NCBI RefSeq assembly: GCF_032930845.1
Contig: NZ_CP136758.1
Coordinates: 914,501-978,500 of the forward strand
Origin: Parvularcula sp. LCG005
GTDB lineage: Bacteria; Pseudomonadota; Alphaproteobacteria; Caulobacterales; Parvularculaceae
Direction of reading: 5' to 3'
Length of the DNA stretch: 64,000 nt
The notes beneath the pieces are model-generated. The model worked only from the letters and a program-made list of their open reading frames with translations. It was not told where the DNA came from and did not search any database. The translations under genes were made by a program, and so were the position numbers. Below, piece by piece: positions 10,905 through 19,135 of this stretch (positions within the stretch are counted from its first letter, which is position 1; every line of letters begins with the position of its first letter).

Positions 10905-11453
10905 ATGACCATCGAAATTGAAACGTCGCGCCTGATACTTCGGCCCCTCGCGCCATCGGATGTCGAGGCGCATATGTCGATGATGGCCGAGCCCGAGGTG
11001 GCGGCTTTTCTCAGCTTCTCCAAAACCCCCGAAGACCGCATGTCGCGGTGGCGTCAGTTCGCGTCCTATCTGGGCCACTGGCAGATCCGCGGCTATGGAT
11101 TTTTCTCCGTGTTCGAAAAATCAACGGGCGACTGGGTCGGTCGCGCCGGGCCGTGGCAACCGGAAACCTGGCCGGGTCTTGAATGCGGCTGGGGCCTGTC
11201 GAGCCGGTATTGGGGCCGCGGTTACATGCCGGAGGCGGCGATCGCCGCGATCCACTGGACCTTCCTTCGGTTTCCCGACCTGCCACGCATCATCTCCATG
11301 ATCGATCCTGACAACAGGAACAGCCAGGCCGTCGCGGCGAAAGTGGGCGAGCGTCTGACCGATGAGCGCTTCCAGCTGTTCGACTACTCACTCCAGATCT
11401 GGGCGGCAGACCGGGAGGAGTGGATGGGACGGTTCGCGTCGACGGCAGGCTGA
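10905..11453 (+). CDS. GNAT family N-acetyltransferase (RimJ/RimL-like)
   Basis: This 182-residue cytoplasmic protein begins IETSRLILRPLAPSD, the standard opening of the RimJ/RimL-type GNAT family. The acetyl-CoA loop lies around WGLSSRYWGRGYMPEA, where the Q/RxxGxG/A signature appears as the YWGRGY variant. DPDNRNSQAVAAKVG is the conserved fourth motif. The acceptor (ribosomal protein, antibiotic or small amine) cannot be predicted. GGGAGG lies six bases before the ATG. It is the first of three unrelated-looking GNAT genes in a row. Confidence 0.85.
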   Translation: MTIEIETSRLILRPLAPSDVEAHMSMMAEPEVAAFLSFSKTPEDRMSRWRQFASYLGHWQIRGYGFFSVFEKSTGDWVGRAGPWQPETWPGLECGWGLSSRYWGRGYMPEAAIAAIHWTFLRFPDLPRIISMIDPDNRNSQAVAAKVGERLTDERFQLFDYSLQIWAADREEWMGRFASTAG

Positions 11454-11515
11454 CCTTGCGCCGGCGCTTGCACGCTCCATATCCCGGGAAAGCGAGATGC
11501 CGCGAGGATCAAAAT

Positions 11516-11818
11516 ATGTCCAAATACTCTGATATGGCGTTCGAGGTCGAGAAAAGCGGCAGTCGTGGCCGCATTGTCGGCCGGGACGCCGTGGGCAACG
11601 AGGCTGAACTGACGTTTTCCCTCAGCGGCGAGGACCGTATCGTCGCTGATCATACAGGCGTGCCCAAACAACTCTCTGGCAAAGGCGTAGGGTCCCAGCT
11701 GATCGAACATCTGGTCAGCTTTGCACGGGAGACCGACCGGAAGATCGTGCCCGTCTGCTCCTTTGTTCAGGCCAAGATGGTCCGCTCTGAGGAGTGGCGC
11801 CCCCTGATCGCCAGCTAG
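11516..11818 (+). CDS. small GNAT-like acetyltransferase (YjdJ/CG type)
   Basis: This 100-residue protein holds a minimal GNAT-like fold. ELTFSLSGEDRIVADHTGVP supplies the strands and LSGKGVGSQLIEHLVSFARE the acyl-CoA loop and helix. KIVPVCSFVQAKM matches the conserved C-terminal P-x-C-x-F/Y segment of the YjdJ / Acetyltransf_CG group. Substrates of this group are poorly known. The ATG at 11516 has GAGGA at seven bases; the longer frame upstream lacks one. The stop overlaps the convergent acetyltransferase by four bases. Confidence 0.8.
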   Translation: MSKYSDMAFEVEKSGSRGRIVGRDAVGNEAELTFSLSGEDRIVADHTGVPKQLSGKGVGSQLIEHLVSFARETDRKIVPVCSFVQAKMVRSEEWRPLIAS

Positions 11819-12474
11819 CGCGCCAGATAGGACGACAGCGGAGCCTGTTGCTGTCCGCCGTCGTCAATCTCATCAAGCCATCGCCGATAGCCTTCACCTA
11901 AGGCTGGCCAGTCTGAATCGATGATGGAGAACCAGTCGGTGTCCCTGTTGCGGCCCTTCAGCACCATGTCCTGCCGGAACGTGCCCTCGAACTGAAAACC
12001 GAAACGCAAGGCCGCCTGCCGTGAGGCGCTGTTGGTGCGGTCGCATTTCCATTCGAGCCGACGGTACCGATCGACCTCGAAGAGATGCCGGATCATCAGC
12101 ATGATGGCTTCGCTCGATGCCGCCGTCCGCTGCGCGGTCGGTGAAAAGACGATTGCGCCGATCTCCGCCGATCCAACCTCTGGCCGCAGGCGCATATAGC
12201 TGCTCATCCCGATCGGCGTCTGTCCGCCCAATGGAAAGATGACATGGGTGATCCAGTGAGTGAGGGACTGCCCCTGTTTCGCGTCGAGCAGATCCGCCAT
12301 CTCGGTCGTGCTGCCAAATGGACCCGAGGGCATATAATGCCAAAGACTGTCGATCCGGCCCACAGCGTCAAACAGCGCATCGGCATGTTTGTCCCGATCA
12401 TAGGGCTCAAGCCGGACGAAACGTCCCTCAGCCTTTGACAGGCTGGGCAGTGACCATGGCCCTGCAAACCTCAT
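11815..12474 (-). CDS. GNAT family N-acetyltransferase (RimJ/RimL-like)
   Basis: This protein of about 219 residues opens [19 protein letters not shown] and carries [20 protein letters not shown]. The cofactor region has [18 protein letters not shown], where the usual Q/R-x-x-G-x-A is replaced by the QRTAASSEA form common in this subfamily. A conserved late block, [20 protein letters not shown], follows. It resembles acetyltransferases annotated as ribosomal-protein-alanine or small-molecule enzymes. The start at 12474 has GGGAGG at five bases; the frame stays open to 12567 but that part overlaps the lipA leader. It is divergent from lipA. Confidence 0.85.
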   Translation of the reverse strand: MRFAGPWSLPSLSKAEGRFVRLEPYDRDKHADALFDAVGRIDSLWHYMPSGPFGSTTEMADLLDAKQGQSLTHWITHVIFPLGGQTPIGMSSYMRLRPEVGSAEIGAIVFSPTAQRTAASSEAIMLMIRHLFEVDRYRRLEWKCDRTNSASRQAALRFGFQFEGTFRQDMVLKGRNRDTDWFSIIDSDWPALGEGYRRWLDEIDDGGQQQAPLSSYLAR

Positions 12475-12584
12475 ACGTGCCTCCCAATTCGCCGTCTTCC
12501 GATACGGATTGTCGCGGCCTGACGCGAGTCCGAAGCGCTCAATTGGTCGCAATCTGGGCCATGACAAACCCGTCGCGAGGGCTT

Positions 12585-13538
12585 ATGTGCGAGGGCATGG
12601 TCACTCTCATCGACAATAAAGCCCTGCGGCACCCCGAGAAACAGAAACGCCCGGATAGTCCGATACAGCGAAAGCCGGACTGGATTCGTGTGCGGGCGCC
12701 CAATACGGCTGGCTATGCAGAAACGCGCGAGATCGTGAAGTCCAAGGGGCTCGTGACCGTGTGCGAAGAAGCCGCCTGTCCGAATATCGGGGAATGCTGG
12801 GATCAGAAGCACGCCACGATGATGATCTTGGGCGATACGTGCACGCGCGCCTGCGCGTTCTGTAACGTCAAGACCGGCATGCCGGGTCCCGTCGATCCGC
12901 AGGAGGCCGAGAATGTCGGCCGGGCCGCGTTGGAGATGGGCCTGAAACATATCGTCATAACGTCGGTCGACCGCGATGACCTGGACGATGGCGGCGCGCA
13001 GCATTTCGTTGACGTGATCAACTCGATTCGCCGGCAGTCGCCCGGCACGACGGTGGAAATCCTCACGCCGGACTTTTTGAGAAAAACCGGCGCGGCAGAG
13101 ATCGTGATCGATGCCAAGCCCGACGTGTTCAACCACAATCTTGAAACCGTTCCGCGGCTTTATCTGTCGGTGCGTCCGGGTGCCCGATATTTCCACTCTC
13201 TGCGGCTCCTTGAGCGCGTGAAGGAGCGGGATCCGACAATGTTCACAAAGTCTGGCATCATGGTCGGTCTTGGTGAGACCCGTGAAGAAGTCATGCAGGT
13301 CATGGACGACATGCGGTCCGCCGGCATCGATTTCATCACCATCGGCCAGTATCTTCAGCCTACGAAGAAACACGCTGCGATTGATCGTTTTGTCACGCCC
13401 GATGAATTCAAGAGCTATGAATCGATTGCACGCGCCAAAGGCTTCCTCATGGTGTCGGCATCGCCGCTGACGCGCTCATCGCACCATGCCGGTGACGATT
13501 TTGCACGGCTCAAGGCCGCCCGCGAGGGCCGCCGCTAG
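12585..13538 (+). CDS. lipA: lipoyl synthase
   Basis: Radical-SAM enzyme that inserts two sulfurs into the octanoyl chain on lipoyl-domain proteins, the last step of lipoate synthesis. Both iron-sulfur motifs are complete: the auxiliary cluster [12 protein letters not shown] and the radical-SAM CTRACAFC. The family end [14 protein letters not shown] is present. Length is about 317 residues. The ATG at 12585 has GAGGG three bases upstream, while the ATG at 12597 (MVTLIDNKA) matches most homologues; either may be used. The PDH genes and coq10 that usually flank lipA are not beside it. Confidence 0.95.
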   Translation: MCEGMVTLIDNKALRHPEKQKRPDSPIQRKPDWIRVRAPNTAGYAETREIVKSKGLVTVCEEAACPNIGECWDQKHATMMILGDTCTRACAFCNVKTGMPGPVDPQEAENVGRAALEMGLKHIVITSVDRDDLDDGGAQHFVDVINSIRRQSPGTTVEILTPDFLRKTGAAEIVIDAKPDVFNHNLETVPRLYLSVRPGARYFHSLRLLERVKERDPTMFTKSGIMVGLGETREEVMQVMDDMRSAGIDFITIGQYLQPTKKHAAIDRFVTPDEFKSYESIARAKGFLMVSASPLTRSSHHAGDDFARLKAAREGRR

Positions 13539-13543
13539 GGCCT

Positions 13544-14119
13544 TCAGGTTTCGGGCGGCGTCGACCACCCCATCGGGCGATGGCGCAGGTGCCAGACCCC
13601 GGCGGCGGAAATGATGGCCCATACCACGCTCATGCCCACGGCGGGATCATTGTGATGCGCCAGATAGATTGGCAGCAGCATGATCGGCGCAGCCGTGTTC
13701 ATGACCAGATAGAGCTTGCGCCTGATGACCTTGCTCGCGAATAGGGCGTATCCGGCGCAGTAGAGAAGCGCGCCGTCCCAGCCGAGGATCGAGCGGCCCC
13801 AGTCGGGTGATGTTGGCCAGATGGCGGCGGCGGCCAGCGCCATTAGGCCAACGATGGCGACGAGCGGCGTTCTCACCACGCGAAGCGGGCCGGTCGGTGT
13901 GATGCCCATCAGCATCAGCGCACTGACGATAAACCAGAAGACATTGATGCTGACCGACTGCCATGAATAGAGCAAGGCAGAACTGATCGTGTACCCCAAA
14001 GCCCCGAACAGGTTCATCGTGTAATAGATGGTTCGGTTCGCGTCACGGACCCACGTGATATAGGCCTGCGCAAGAATGTAGAGGGCAAAACCCGCCCAAC
14101 CCAATAGATCAGCAGTCAT
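13544..14119 (-). CDS. membrane protein with two CBU_0592-like modules
   Basis: This 191-residue protein has about seven hydrophobic helices. Residues 5-75 (LGWAGFALYILAQAYITWVR, then SINVFWFIVSALML) resemble the small CBU_0592-type membrane domain, and residues about 105-180 (LGWDGALLYCAGYALFASKV, then MSVVWAIISAAGV) repeat the same pattern. An internal duplication is therefore likely. Function is unknown. The ATG overlaps the stop of the upstream solute-binding-like gene as ATGA, so the two are probably translationally coupled. The family name is a recollection of pattern, not a search result. Confidence 0.6.
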   Translation of the reverse strand: MTADLLGWAGFALYILAQAYITWVRDANRTIYYTMNLFGALGYTISSALLYSWQSVSINVFWFIVSALMLMGITPTGPLRVVRTPLVAIVGLMALAAAAIWPTSPDWGRSILGWDGALLYCAGYALFASKVIRRKLYLVMNTAAPIMLLPIYLAHHNDPAVGMSVVWAIISAAGVWHLRHRPMGWSTPPET

Positions 14120-15153
14120 TCGGAAATTTCGATGTGGATGTTCTTGACAAGGAGCTCTTTGCCGACATGCGGCCCGTTGAGCACGAGAATTGACGATCGC
14201 TCGACCATGGCGGCATAGAGCCGGTCGGAGTTGGAGACAGAACGAATTCGCGGACTCCATTCCAGCACAATGACGCGCGTCCCGGCCGGGATGGCGTAGT
14301 ATGAACCGGGCTCACGCCGGTCTTCGCCAACGACGATCGGGAATCCTTCGGAGGTGACAACCCGCGCAATATCGACGCCATCACTGGCAAAGCGCGCCGT
14401 CACCGCGTCATGAGGCGTCAGGACCCCCGCATCAATCAGTTCCCGGTGACTGGTGTTGAAGGCTTTGATGAAGTCGCGTCCGCGGTCGTTGCGAGGCGCG
14501 ACAAGGTGCAGCGCAAAACGGTCGACCAGTCCGTCGACGGGCCGGATCAGGCGTTGCTGGTCGGGAAAATCGGCATCAAGGGTCGCAACCACCACCGTAT
14601 CGGGCAGGGGGAGGATGTCGATCTCGCCCTTCAGCAGGGCGGCGATACTCTCATCATCTGAGGCGTATTCCGTGACGTTCCCGGCGGTGCGGGCCTCGTC
14701 CAGAATGCCGTCAATCTGTTCGCCATAGCTGTAGCCTGACGTCCGGCCCAGCCGCAAATCGCTCAGCTCACTGACATCCACCTCAGCAGGGGCGAAACGC
14801 GCATTGTAATAAAAACGGGACTCGACGGTGAACAACGGGGCCGAGAATATGAAGTTCTTCTCGCGCTCTTCGGTTCGGCGCCAGGGGAAAGATACCGCCA
14901 GATCGCTTTTTCCCGTCTGGTAAAGCCCGTAATTGAAATCGAGATAGACGAAGGACGGTGACCGTTCCATGTTCAACAGGGTCAACCGCACAATCTCCAT
15001 TGCAGCGCCGTCAGGACTGCCGGATGGGAGAATATAGGGCCGGTAAACGTCCGTATAAACCGTCAGCGGATTGTCATCCTGTGCCATGGCGGGCGTACCG
15101 AACCCCATGGCAAGGATGATCAGGATCCTAGCGGCGCAATTTCCAATAGACAT
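14116..15153 (-). CDS. periplasmic solute-binding family 3-like protein
   Basis: This 345-residue exported protein starts MSIGNCAARILIILAMGFG and ends its signal with AMA|Q. It has the bilobal amino-acid-binding pattern of SBP_bac_3: LTVYTDVYRPYILPSGSPDG opens lobe 1, DLAVSFPWRRTEEREKNFIF is the characteristic middle block, and DLRLGRTSGYSYGEQID begins lobe 2. No ABC permease or ATPase is nearby, so it may serve a sensor rather than a transporter. The start lies 26 bases inside the upstream gene and has no clear Shine-Dalgarno, consistent with coupling. The C-terminal ~90 residues are not part of the usual fold. Confidence 0.7.
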   Translation of the reverse strand: MSIGNCAARILIILAMGFGTPAMAQDDNPLTVYTDVYRPYILPSGSPDGAAMEIVRLTLLNMERSPSFVYLDFNYGLYQTGKSDLAVSFPWRRTEEREKNFIFSAPLFTVESRFYYNARFAPAEVDVSELSDLRLGRTSGYSYGEQIDGILDEARTAGNVTEYASDDESIAALLKGEIDILPLPDTVVVATLDADFPDQQRLIRPVDGLVDRFALHLVAPRNDRGRDFIKAFNTSHRELIDAGVLTPHDAVTARFASDGVDIARVVTSEGFPIVVGEDRREPGSYYAIPAGTRVIVLEWSPRIRSVSNSDRLYAAMVERSSILVLNGPHVGKELLVKNIHIEISE

Positions 15154-16351
15154 AGAGAAGTACCAGGATGAAAACGGACGAGAAGCCCATGAGAAGAAGC
15201 ATATCCGTGTCGACGGACGCGATAAAGGCCATGACGGAAGAGGTGCTGGCATCGGTATATTCCAATGCCGGCCTCGACATCATCTCACGGCTGTACTCCG
15301 AGAAATAGAGCGACACCTCGACGACGGTGAGCATCGCGATGCCAACGAGAATAAGATCCGTGTAGAACGAGCTCTTTTCCGTCCGCCTGGTGTTGATCTC
15401 ATCGATGCGGCGTGAGGTCATGTCAACGATGCGGTTACCATTTTCGATCAGCTTGCTGAAATCCCATGCCTCCATCAGCCCGTCGAACCGCCGTCGATTG
15501 CTGCGACTGAGCAGCCCGAGCTGCCGGTCGTGGAGGATCTGCAGCATTTGCATGTGGGCGCGGGAGCGGATCAGCATGGCTTCTATGCCGCGTACGCCCT
15601 TTGTGACTGTCGCTTTGGAGAGAACCTTGAACGCTTCATCGCTCAGCCGGTCCTGGGCGGCGTAGAACATCTGCGCTGTGCGGGTCGTTGAGAAGAGAGG
15701 GCGCAATTTCTCCATATCATCGCCAATGACGATATAGTTCAGCCACGTCATGGAATGGTCGATATCGCCGCTTTTCAGCAGTTCTACGTCCTCCGGGCTG
15801 GATGTATTGGTCAGCCAGTCCGCATAGAATTGCTCATAATCAGGACGATTTCGGTCCGCCTCTGAAACAACGACGGCGCGTGCGACCCAGCGGATCGATT
15901 CAGCACTCACCGCGGGCGGGCTGGATAGCGGCTCCACAAAATCGGCTTTGATGGCCCGGTGAATTTTCTTCAGGATCGAATTCAACTCGGCAGAATGGCG
16001 GTCAAAAGCCTGTCGGGTCAGGGCCTGGGTGTCGGCCTCCAGCGCGTCCGCATCGAAATTGTCAGCGATCGTGAAATCGAGCCGAACGACGCTGGCGCCA
16101 TAGGGGTAGATATGAAATGCCGCCTGTGGCTCCCCCTCAACGGGCGTGGGGCGCCAGACAAACAGCCGCAGATCATAATCGTCGGCCTCAACGCTGTCGA
16201 AATCCCGTTTGACCCGGCGGTTCGGTACCTCGAACGTGCCACTGTCGGCGGGCAGGGACGCCAGAATTTGCGGGTATTCATCCGACCTTGGGTCAATGCC
16301 GGGCGCAAACTGCAGCAGCGACAGAAACGGTCCAATCGTCACAATGCGCAA
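15128..16351 (-). CDS. membrane protein of unknown function with large N-terminal domain
   Basis: This protein of about 407 residues was not recognised. Most of it is a soluble region, beginning FLSLLQFAPGID with a possible N-terminal membrane anchor. Long helices include SKLIENGNRIVDMTSRRIDE. It ends with two strong membrane segments (LILVGIAMLTVVEVSLYF and MLLLMGFSSVFILVLLYVY) and a short basic tail. There is no early ATG. TTG at 16351 is chosen because GGGAGGGG lies six bases before it; TTG at 16423 and GTG at 16342 are alternatives. It is first in an overlapping three-gene operon. Confidence 0.6.
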   Translation of the reverse strand: MRIVTIGPFLSLLQFAPGIDPRSDEYPQILASLPADSGTFEVPNRRVKRDFDSVEADDYDLRLFVWRPTPVEGEPQAAFHIYPYGASVVRLDFTIADNFDADALEADTQALTRQAFDRHSAELNSILKKIHRAIKADFVEPLSSPPAVSAESIRWVARAVVVSEADRNRPDYEQFYADWLTNTSSPEDVELLKSGDIDHSMTWLNYIVIGDDMEKLRPLFSTTRTAQMFYAAQDRLSDEAFKVLSKATVTKGVRGIEAMLIRSRAHMQMLQILHDRQLGLLSRSNRRRFDGLMEAWDFSKLIENGNRIVDMTSRRIDEINTRRTEKSSFYTDLILVGIAMLTVVEVSLYFSEYSREMMSRPALEYTDASTSSVMAFIASVDTDMLLLMGFSSVFILVLLYVYWKLRR

Positions 16352-16439
16352 AGGGGGCCCCTCCCGGTGTTCCTCAAGGGAACCTAACAAGATGCGCAAG
16401 GGGGAGGCCACCCCTGCGCCCAAAAAGATGAAACGCGTC

Positions 16440-17921
16440 CTAGCTGGTCGCGCGTTTAGGTGTCGCCATCTGGCGCACTTCTTCGGCCCAGTCGTCCGAA
16501 GTGTCCTCGGTTTCCGCGTCGTCCGGCACGGTCACCGGCATGCGATTCCAGGCATCGAGAGCGGCAATCTTGTAGGCCTCTGCAAGCGTCGGATAATTGA
16601 AGGTGTTCTCGACGAAATAGTCGAGCGTGCCGCCAAGATTGAGCACCGCCTGACCAATATGCACAAGCTCGGTCGCGCCTTCGCCCAGGATATGACAGCC
16701 AAGCAGCTTTCGGGTCTTAAGGCTGAACAGCAGTTTCAGCATCCCGTTGGACAGGCCCATAATATGCCCGCGCGAGGTTTCCCGGAAACGGGCGACGCCC
16801 ACCTCATAGGGAATTTTGCGGGTCCGCAATTCCTGCTCGGACAGGCCCACCGTCGAAATCTCAGGCACGGAATAAATGCCGTAGGGGAAGTATTTCGGCG
16901 GCTTGTGCGCTTTGGCGCCGAAGGCGTGGCAGGCGGCGATCCGGCCCTGTTCCATCGAGGTCGAGGCGAGGCTGGGGAAGCCGATGACATCGCCTGCGGC
17001 ATAGATATGCGGCTGTGATGTCTGGAACGTATCCGGATCAACGGTCAGCCGTCCACGGTGATCGAAGTCGAGACCCGCCTTGTCGAGGCCCATGGAGGAG
17101 GTGGCACCCATACGGCCTGCCGCGAACAGAATGACATTCGAGCGCACCTGACGGCCGCCTTCAAGTTCGATGATGCACTGGCCGGGCGCCGGGCGGGTGA
17201 TCCGCTCAACCTTCGTTCCGAAGCGTAAGGCAACGCCTCTGTCCCGCAAATCATGCATGAAGTCCGTCACCAGTTCGGTGTCGATAAAGTCGAGCATGGT
17301 GTCGCGCGGCTCAATCAGGGTGACGTGTACGTCGAGGGCGGAGAATATGGAGGCGTATTCGACGCCGATCACTCCGGCGCCAATCACGGCAATTGAACGG
17401 GGCAGGTCCTGAAGATCGAGGATCTCATTGCTGTCGAGCACGCAATGGCCATCAAACGGGACATAGTCGGGGCGAAACGGCACCGTGCCCACAGCAATCA
17501 GGAATTTGTCCGCACTGTGCTGATGGGATGCACCATCGTCGCCCTCGATCACGATCTCGGTCGGGGAGACAAAGTGGGCGGTCCCGTGGTCTGTCTGGAC
17601 CTGGTTGCGGGCAAACTGATGCTCCAGCACCTCAACTTCGTGGTCGAGCGTCTTGTGCAGCCGCGCGCGCAGATCGTCGGCGGTAATGTCTTTTTTCACC
17701 CGATAGGACTGGCCGTAGAAGCCGCGCTCGCGCCAGCCCGTGAGGTTGAGGGCGGTCTCCCGCAGAGTCTTGGAGGGGATGGTGCCGGTATGGACGGACA
17801 CGCCGCCAACCTTCCGTCCGCGTTCCACGACCAGCACGGTCTTGCCCAGTTTCGCGGCCTGCACGGCGGCTCGGCGGCCGGCAGGGCCACTGCCGATGAC
17901 GATCAGATTGAAATGAGTCAT
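16440..17921 (-). CDS. sthA: Si-specific NAD(P)+ transhydrogenase (soluble)
   Basis: Soluble FAD flavoprotein exchanging reducing equivalents between NADPH and NAD+. It has 493 residues: FAD-binding GSGPAG near residue 10, a second dinucleotide fold at IAVIGAGVIGVEYAS, and a C-terminal dimerisation domain. It belongs to the disulfide reductase family, but the redox pair is gone: where lipoamide dehydrogenase has GGTCLNVGCIPSK this protein reads GGVSVHTGTIPSK. That rules out lipoamide dehydrogenase. NYPTLAEAYKIAALDA is the typical end. A weak ribosome site precedes the ATG. Confidence 0.9.
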   Translation of the reverse strand: MTHFNLIVIGSGPAGRRAAVQAAKLGKTVLVVERGRKVGGVSVHTGTIPSKTLRETALNLTGWRERGFYGQSYRVKKDITADDLRARLHKTLDHEVEVLEHQFARNQVQTDHGTAHFVSPTEIVIEGDDGASHQHSADKFLIAVGTVPFRPDYVPFDGHCVLDSNEILDLQDLPRSIAVIGAGVIGVEYASIFSALDVHVTLIEPRDTMLDFIDTELVTDFMHDLRDRGVALRFGTKVERITRPAPGQCIIELEGGRQVRSNVILFAAGRMGATSSMGLDKAGLDFDHRGRLTVDPDTFQTSQPHIYAAGDVIGFPSLASTSMEQGRIAACHAFGAKAHKPPKYFPYGIYSVPEISTVGLSEQELRTRKIPYEVGVARFRETSRGHIMGLSNGMLKLLFSLKTRKLLGCHILGEGATELVHIGQAVLNLGGTLDYFVENTFNYPTLAEAYKIAALDAWNRMPVTVPDDAETEDTSDDWAEEVRQMATPKRATS

Positions 17922-18057
17922 TGCGGAACGCCCCGGTGGTACACATGTGCAGTTGCACTGAACTGTAGTGAATATTGGCTAATTTTGGATGAGCCCGTAC
18001 GGCGAACTTGATGGTTCCGGGTAATGATCCATTAGGGCCTGTGAGGAGGAAGCGCAG

Positions 18058-19068
18058 ATGCGACTGGCTGCACTGGGGATGAGTTTGCTTTTGGGGGCCT
18101 GCAGCAATGCAGCTGAGCCCGAGGTGGAACCGGCGCATGTGCCATCGGATAGCGCCTTCGTTGAGACTATTCGCGCCGCCGACGGGACGATGAGAACGAC
18201 CAAAGGCGGGGAGGGGCGCGCTGACGCCCTCTACCAGATCGGGTCGATCTCAAAATATGTCTGTACACTGGCAATCCTTGACCTGCAGGCGGAAGGCCGC
18301 GTCTCACTCGATGCGACGTTGGCCGAGGTGCTGCCCGCCTACGAGGGTGTGGCGGCAGACAGGATCACGGTGCGTGACGTGCTCGCCAACCGGTCGGGCC
18401 TTGTCGACGGCGTGATGATGGCCTTTCGCGCCGATCCGGCGACGGCAGACAAGCGGATGCCTGTCATGGACGCTGCCAACGTCTACGGCGCAGGGGACGT
18501 GACTTTCGAGCCGGGCGCTGAATTTGACTACATGATCACCAACTGGATCCTGGCTCAGGCGATCATAGAAACGGTGACCGGCCAGCCCGTGGAAGCGGTC
18601 TTGCAGGAGCGCGTCTTCGGCCCCGCGGGCACGCGGACCGCGCGCAGTTTTGTCGGCAAGATCGACGCCGCAGACACGGTAGAGCCAGCCACGCCTGTGC
18701 CCGGGATGCCGGATTTTCTGACCTGTGCGGGCGGTATTGCAGCAACGTCTGCCGACCTCCTGCGCCTTGTGCGCTATCCCTATCACACGGAGCGGCTGGG
18801 GGAGGCGGAGCTTGGCGCACTGACCACGATCCTGACCGAAGATGAGGGCTATACGCTGGGCGGCCGCGTTCTGAGCGTGCCCTACGGCGACAGCAAACAT
18901 CTGCTGGCCTGGCACACAGGCAGCAACGGCGCGTTCAAATCACGAACGGCTTATGATCCGGTGACTGATACGGGTATTGCGATCGTGACCAATGATGGTG
19001 ATCTCGATTTGCTCTATGACCGGACCCGGGCGTGGATCGAAGAGAGTGGGGGGCGACTGGACCCCTGA
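18058..19068 (+). CDS. beta-lactamase-family serine hydrolase, lipoprotein
   Basis: This 336-residue lipoprotein (LLLGACS, Cys15) has a class C / penicillin-binding-like fold. The nucleophile motif is S63-I-S-K66 (IGSISKYV) and the third motif is HTG in WHTGSNGAF. At the second motif the usual Tyr-Ser-Asn reads Tyr-Met-Ile (EFDYMITNW), so the Asn is lost. Such proteins are mostly esterases, peptidases or amidases, not resistance enzymes. AGGAGG lies close upstream of the ATG. It is 67 bases upstream of, and co-oriented with, the GH97 gene. Confidence 0.8.
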   Translation: MRLAALGMSLLLGACSNAAEPEVEPAHVPSDSAFVETIRAADGTMRTTKGGEGRADALYQIGSISKYVCTLAILDLQAEGRVSLDATLAEVLPAYEGVAADRITVRDVLANRSGLVDGVMMAFRADPATADKRMPVMDAANVYGAGDVTFEPGAEFDYMITNWILAQAIIETVTGQPVEAVLQERVFGPAGTRTARSFVGKIDAADTVEPATPVPGMPDFLTCAGGIAATSADLLRLVRYPYHTERLGEAELGALTTILTEDEGYTLGGRVLSVPYGDSKHLLAWHTGSNGAFKSRTAYDPVTDTGIAIVTNDGDLDLLYDRTRAWIEESGGRLDP

Positions 19069-19110
19069 TCGTTGTCAGAATCCCTGCGAAGCGTTATCGT
19101 CTTTGACAAA

Positions 19111-19124
19111 TAAAAACGTTTACA
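19111..19124. promoter_or_regulatory. candidate LacI-family operator in the GH97 leader
   Basis: TAAAAACGTTTACA matches the LacI/CcpA-type operator pattern (TGWAARCGYTWNCW) at all but the second base and is centred on the palindrome AAACGTTT (19114-19121). It ends just before the GGGAG ribosome site of the GH97 gene, where a bound repressor would block transcription. No LacI-family regulator is in the window. Confidence 0.5.
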
Positions 19125-19135
19125 GGGAGTTCCCC

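Noticed and set aside
16440-17921. Reading this gene as lipoamide dehydrogenase (E3) because lipA is nearby
   Set aside because: Both redox cysteines are missing and the sequence fits soluble transhydrogenase.
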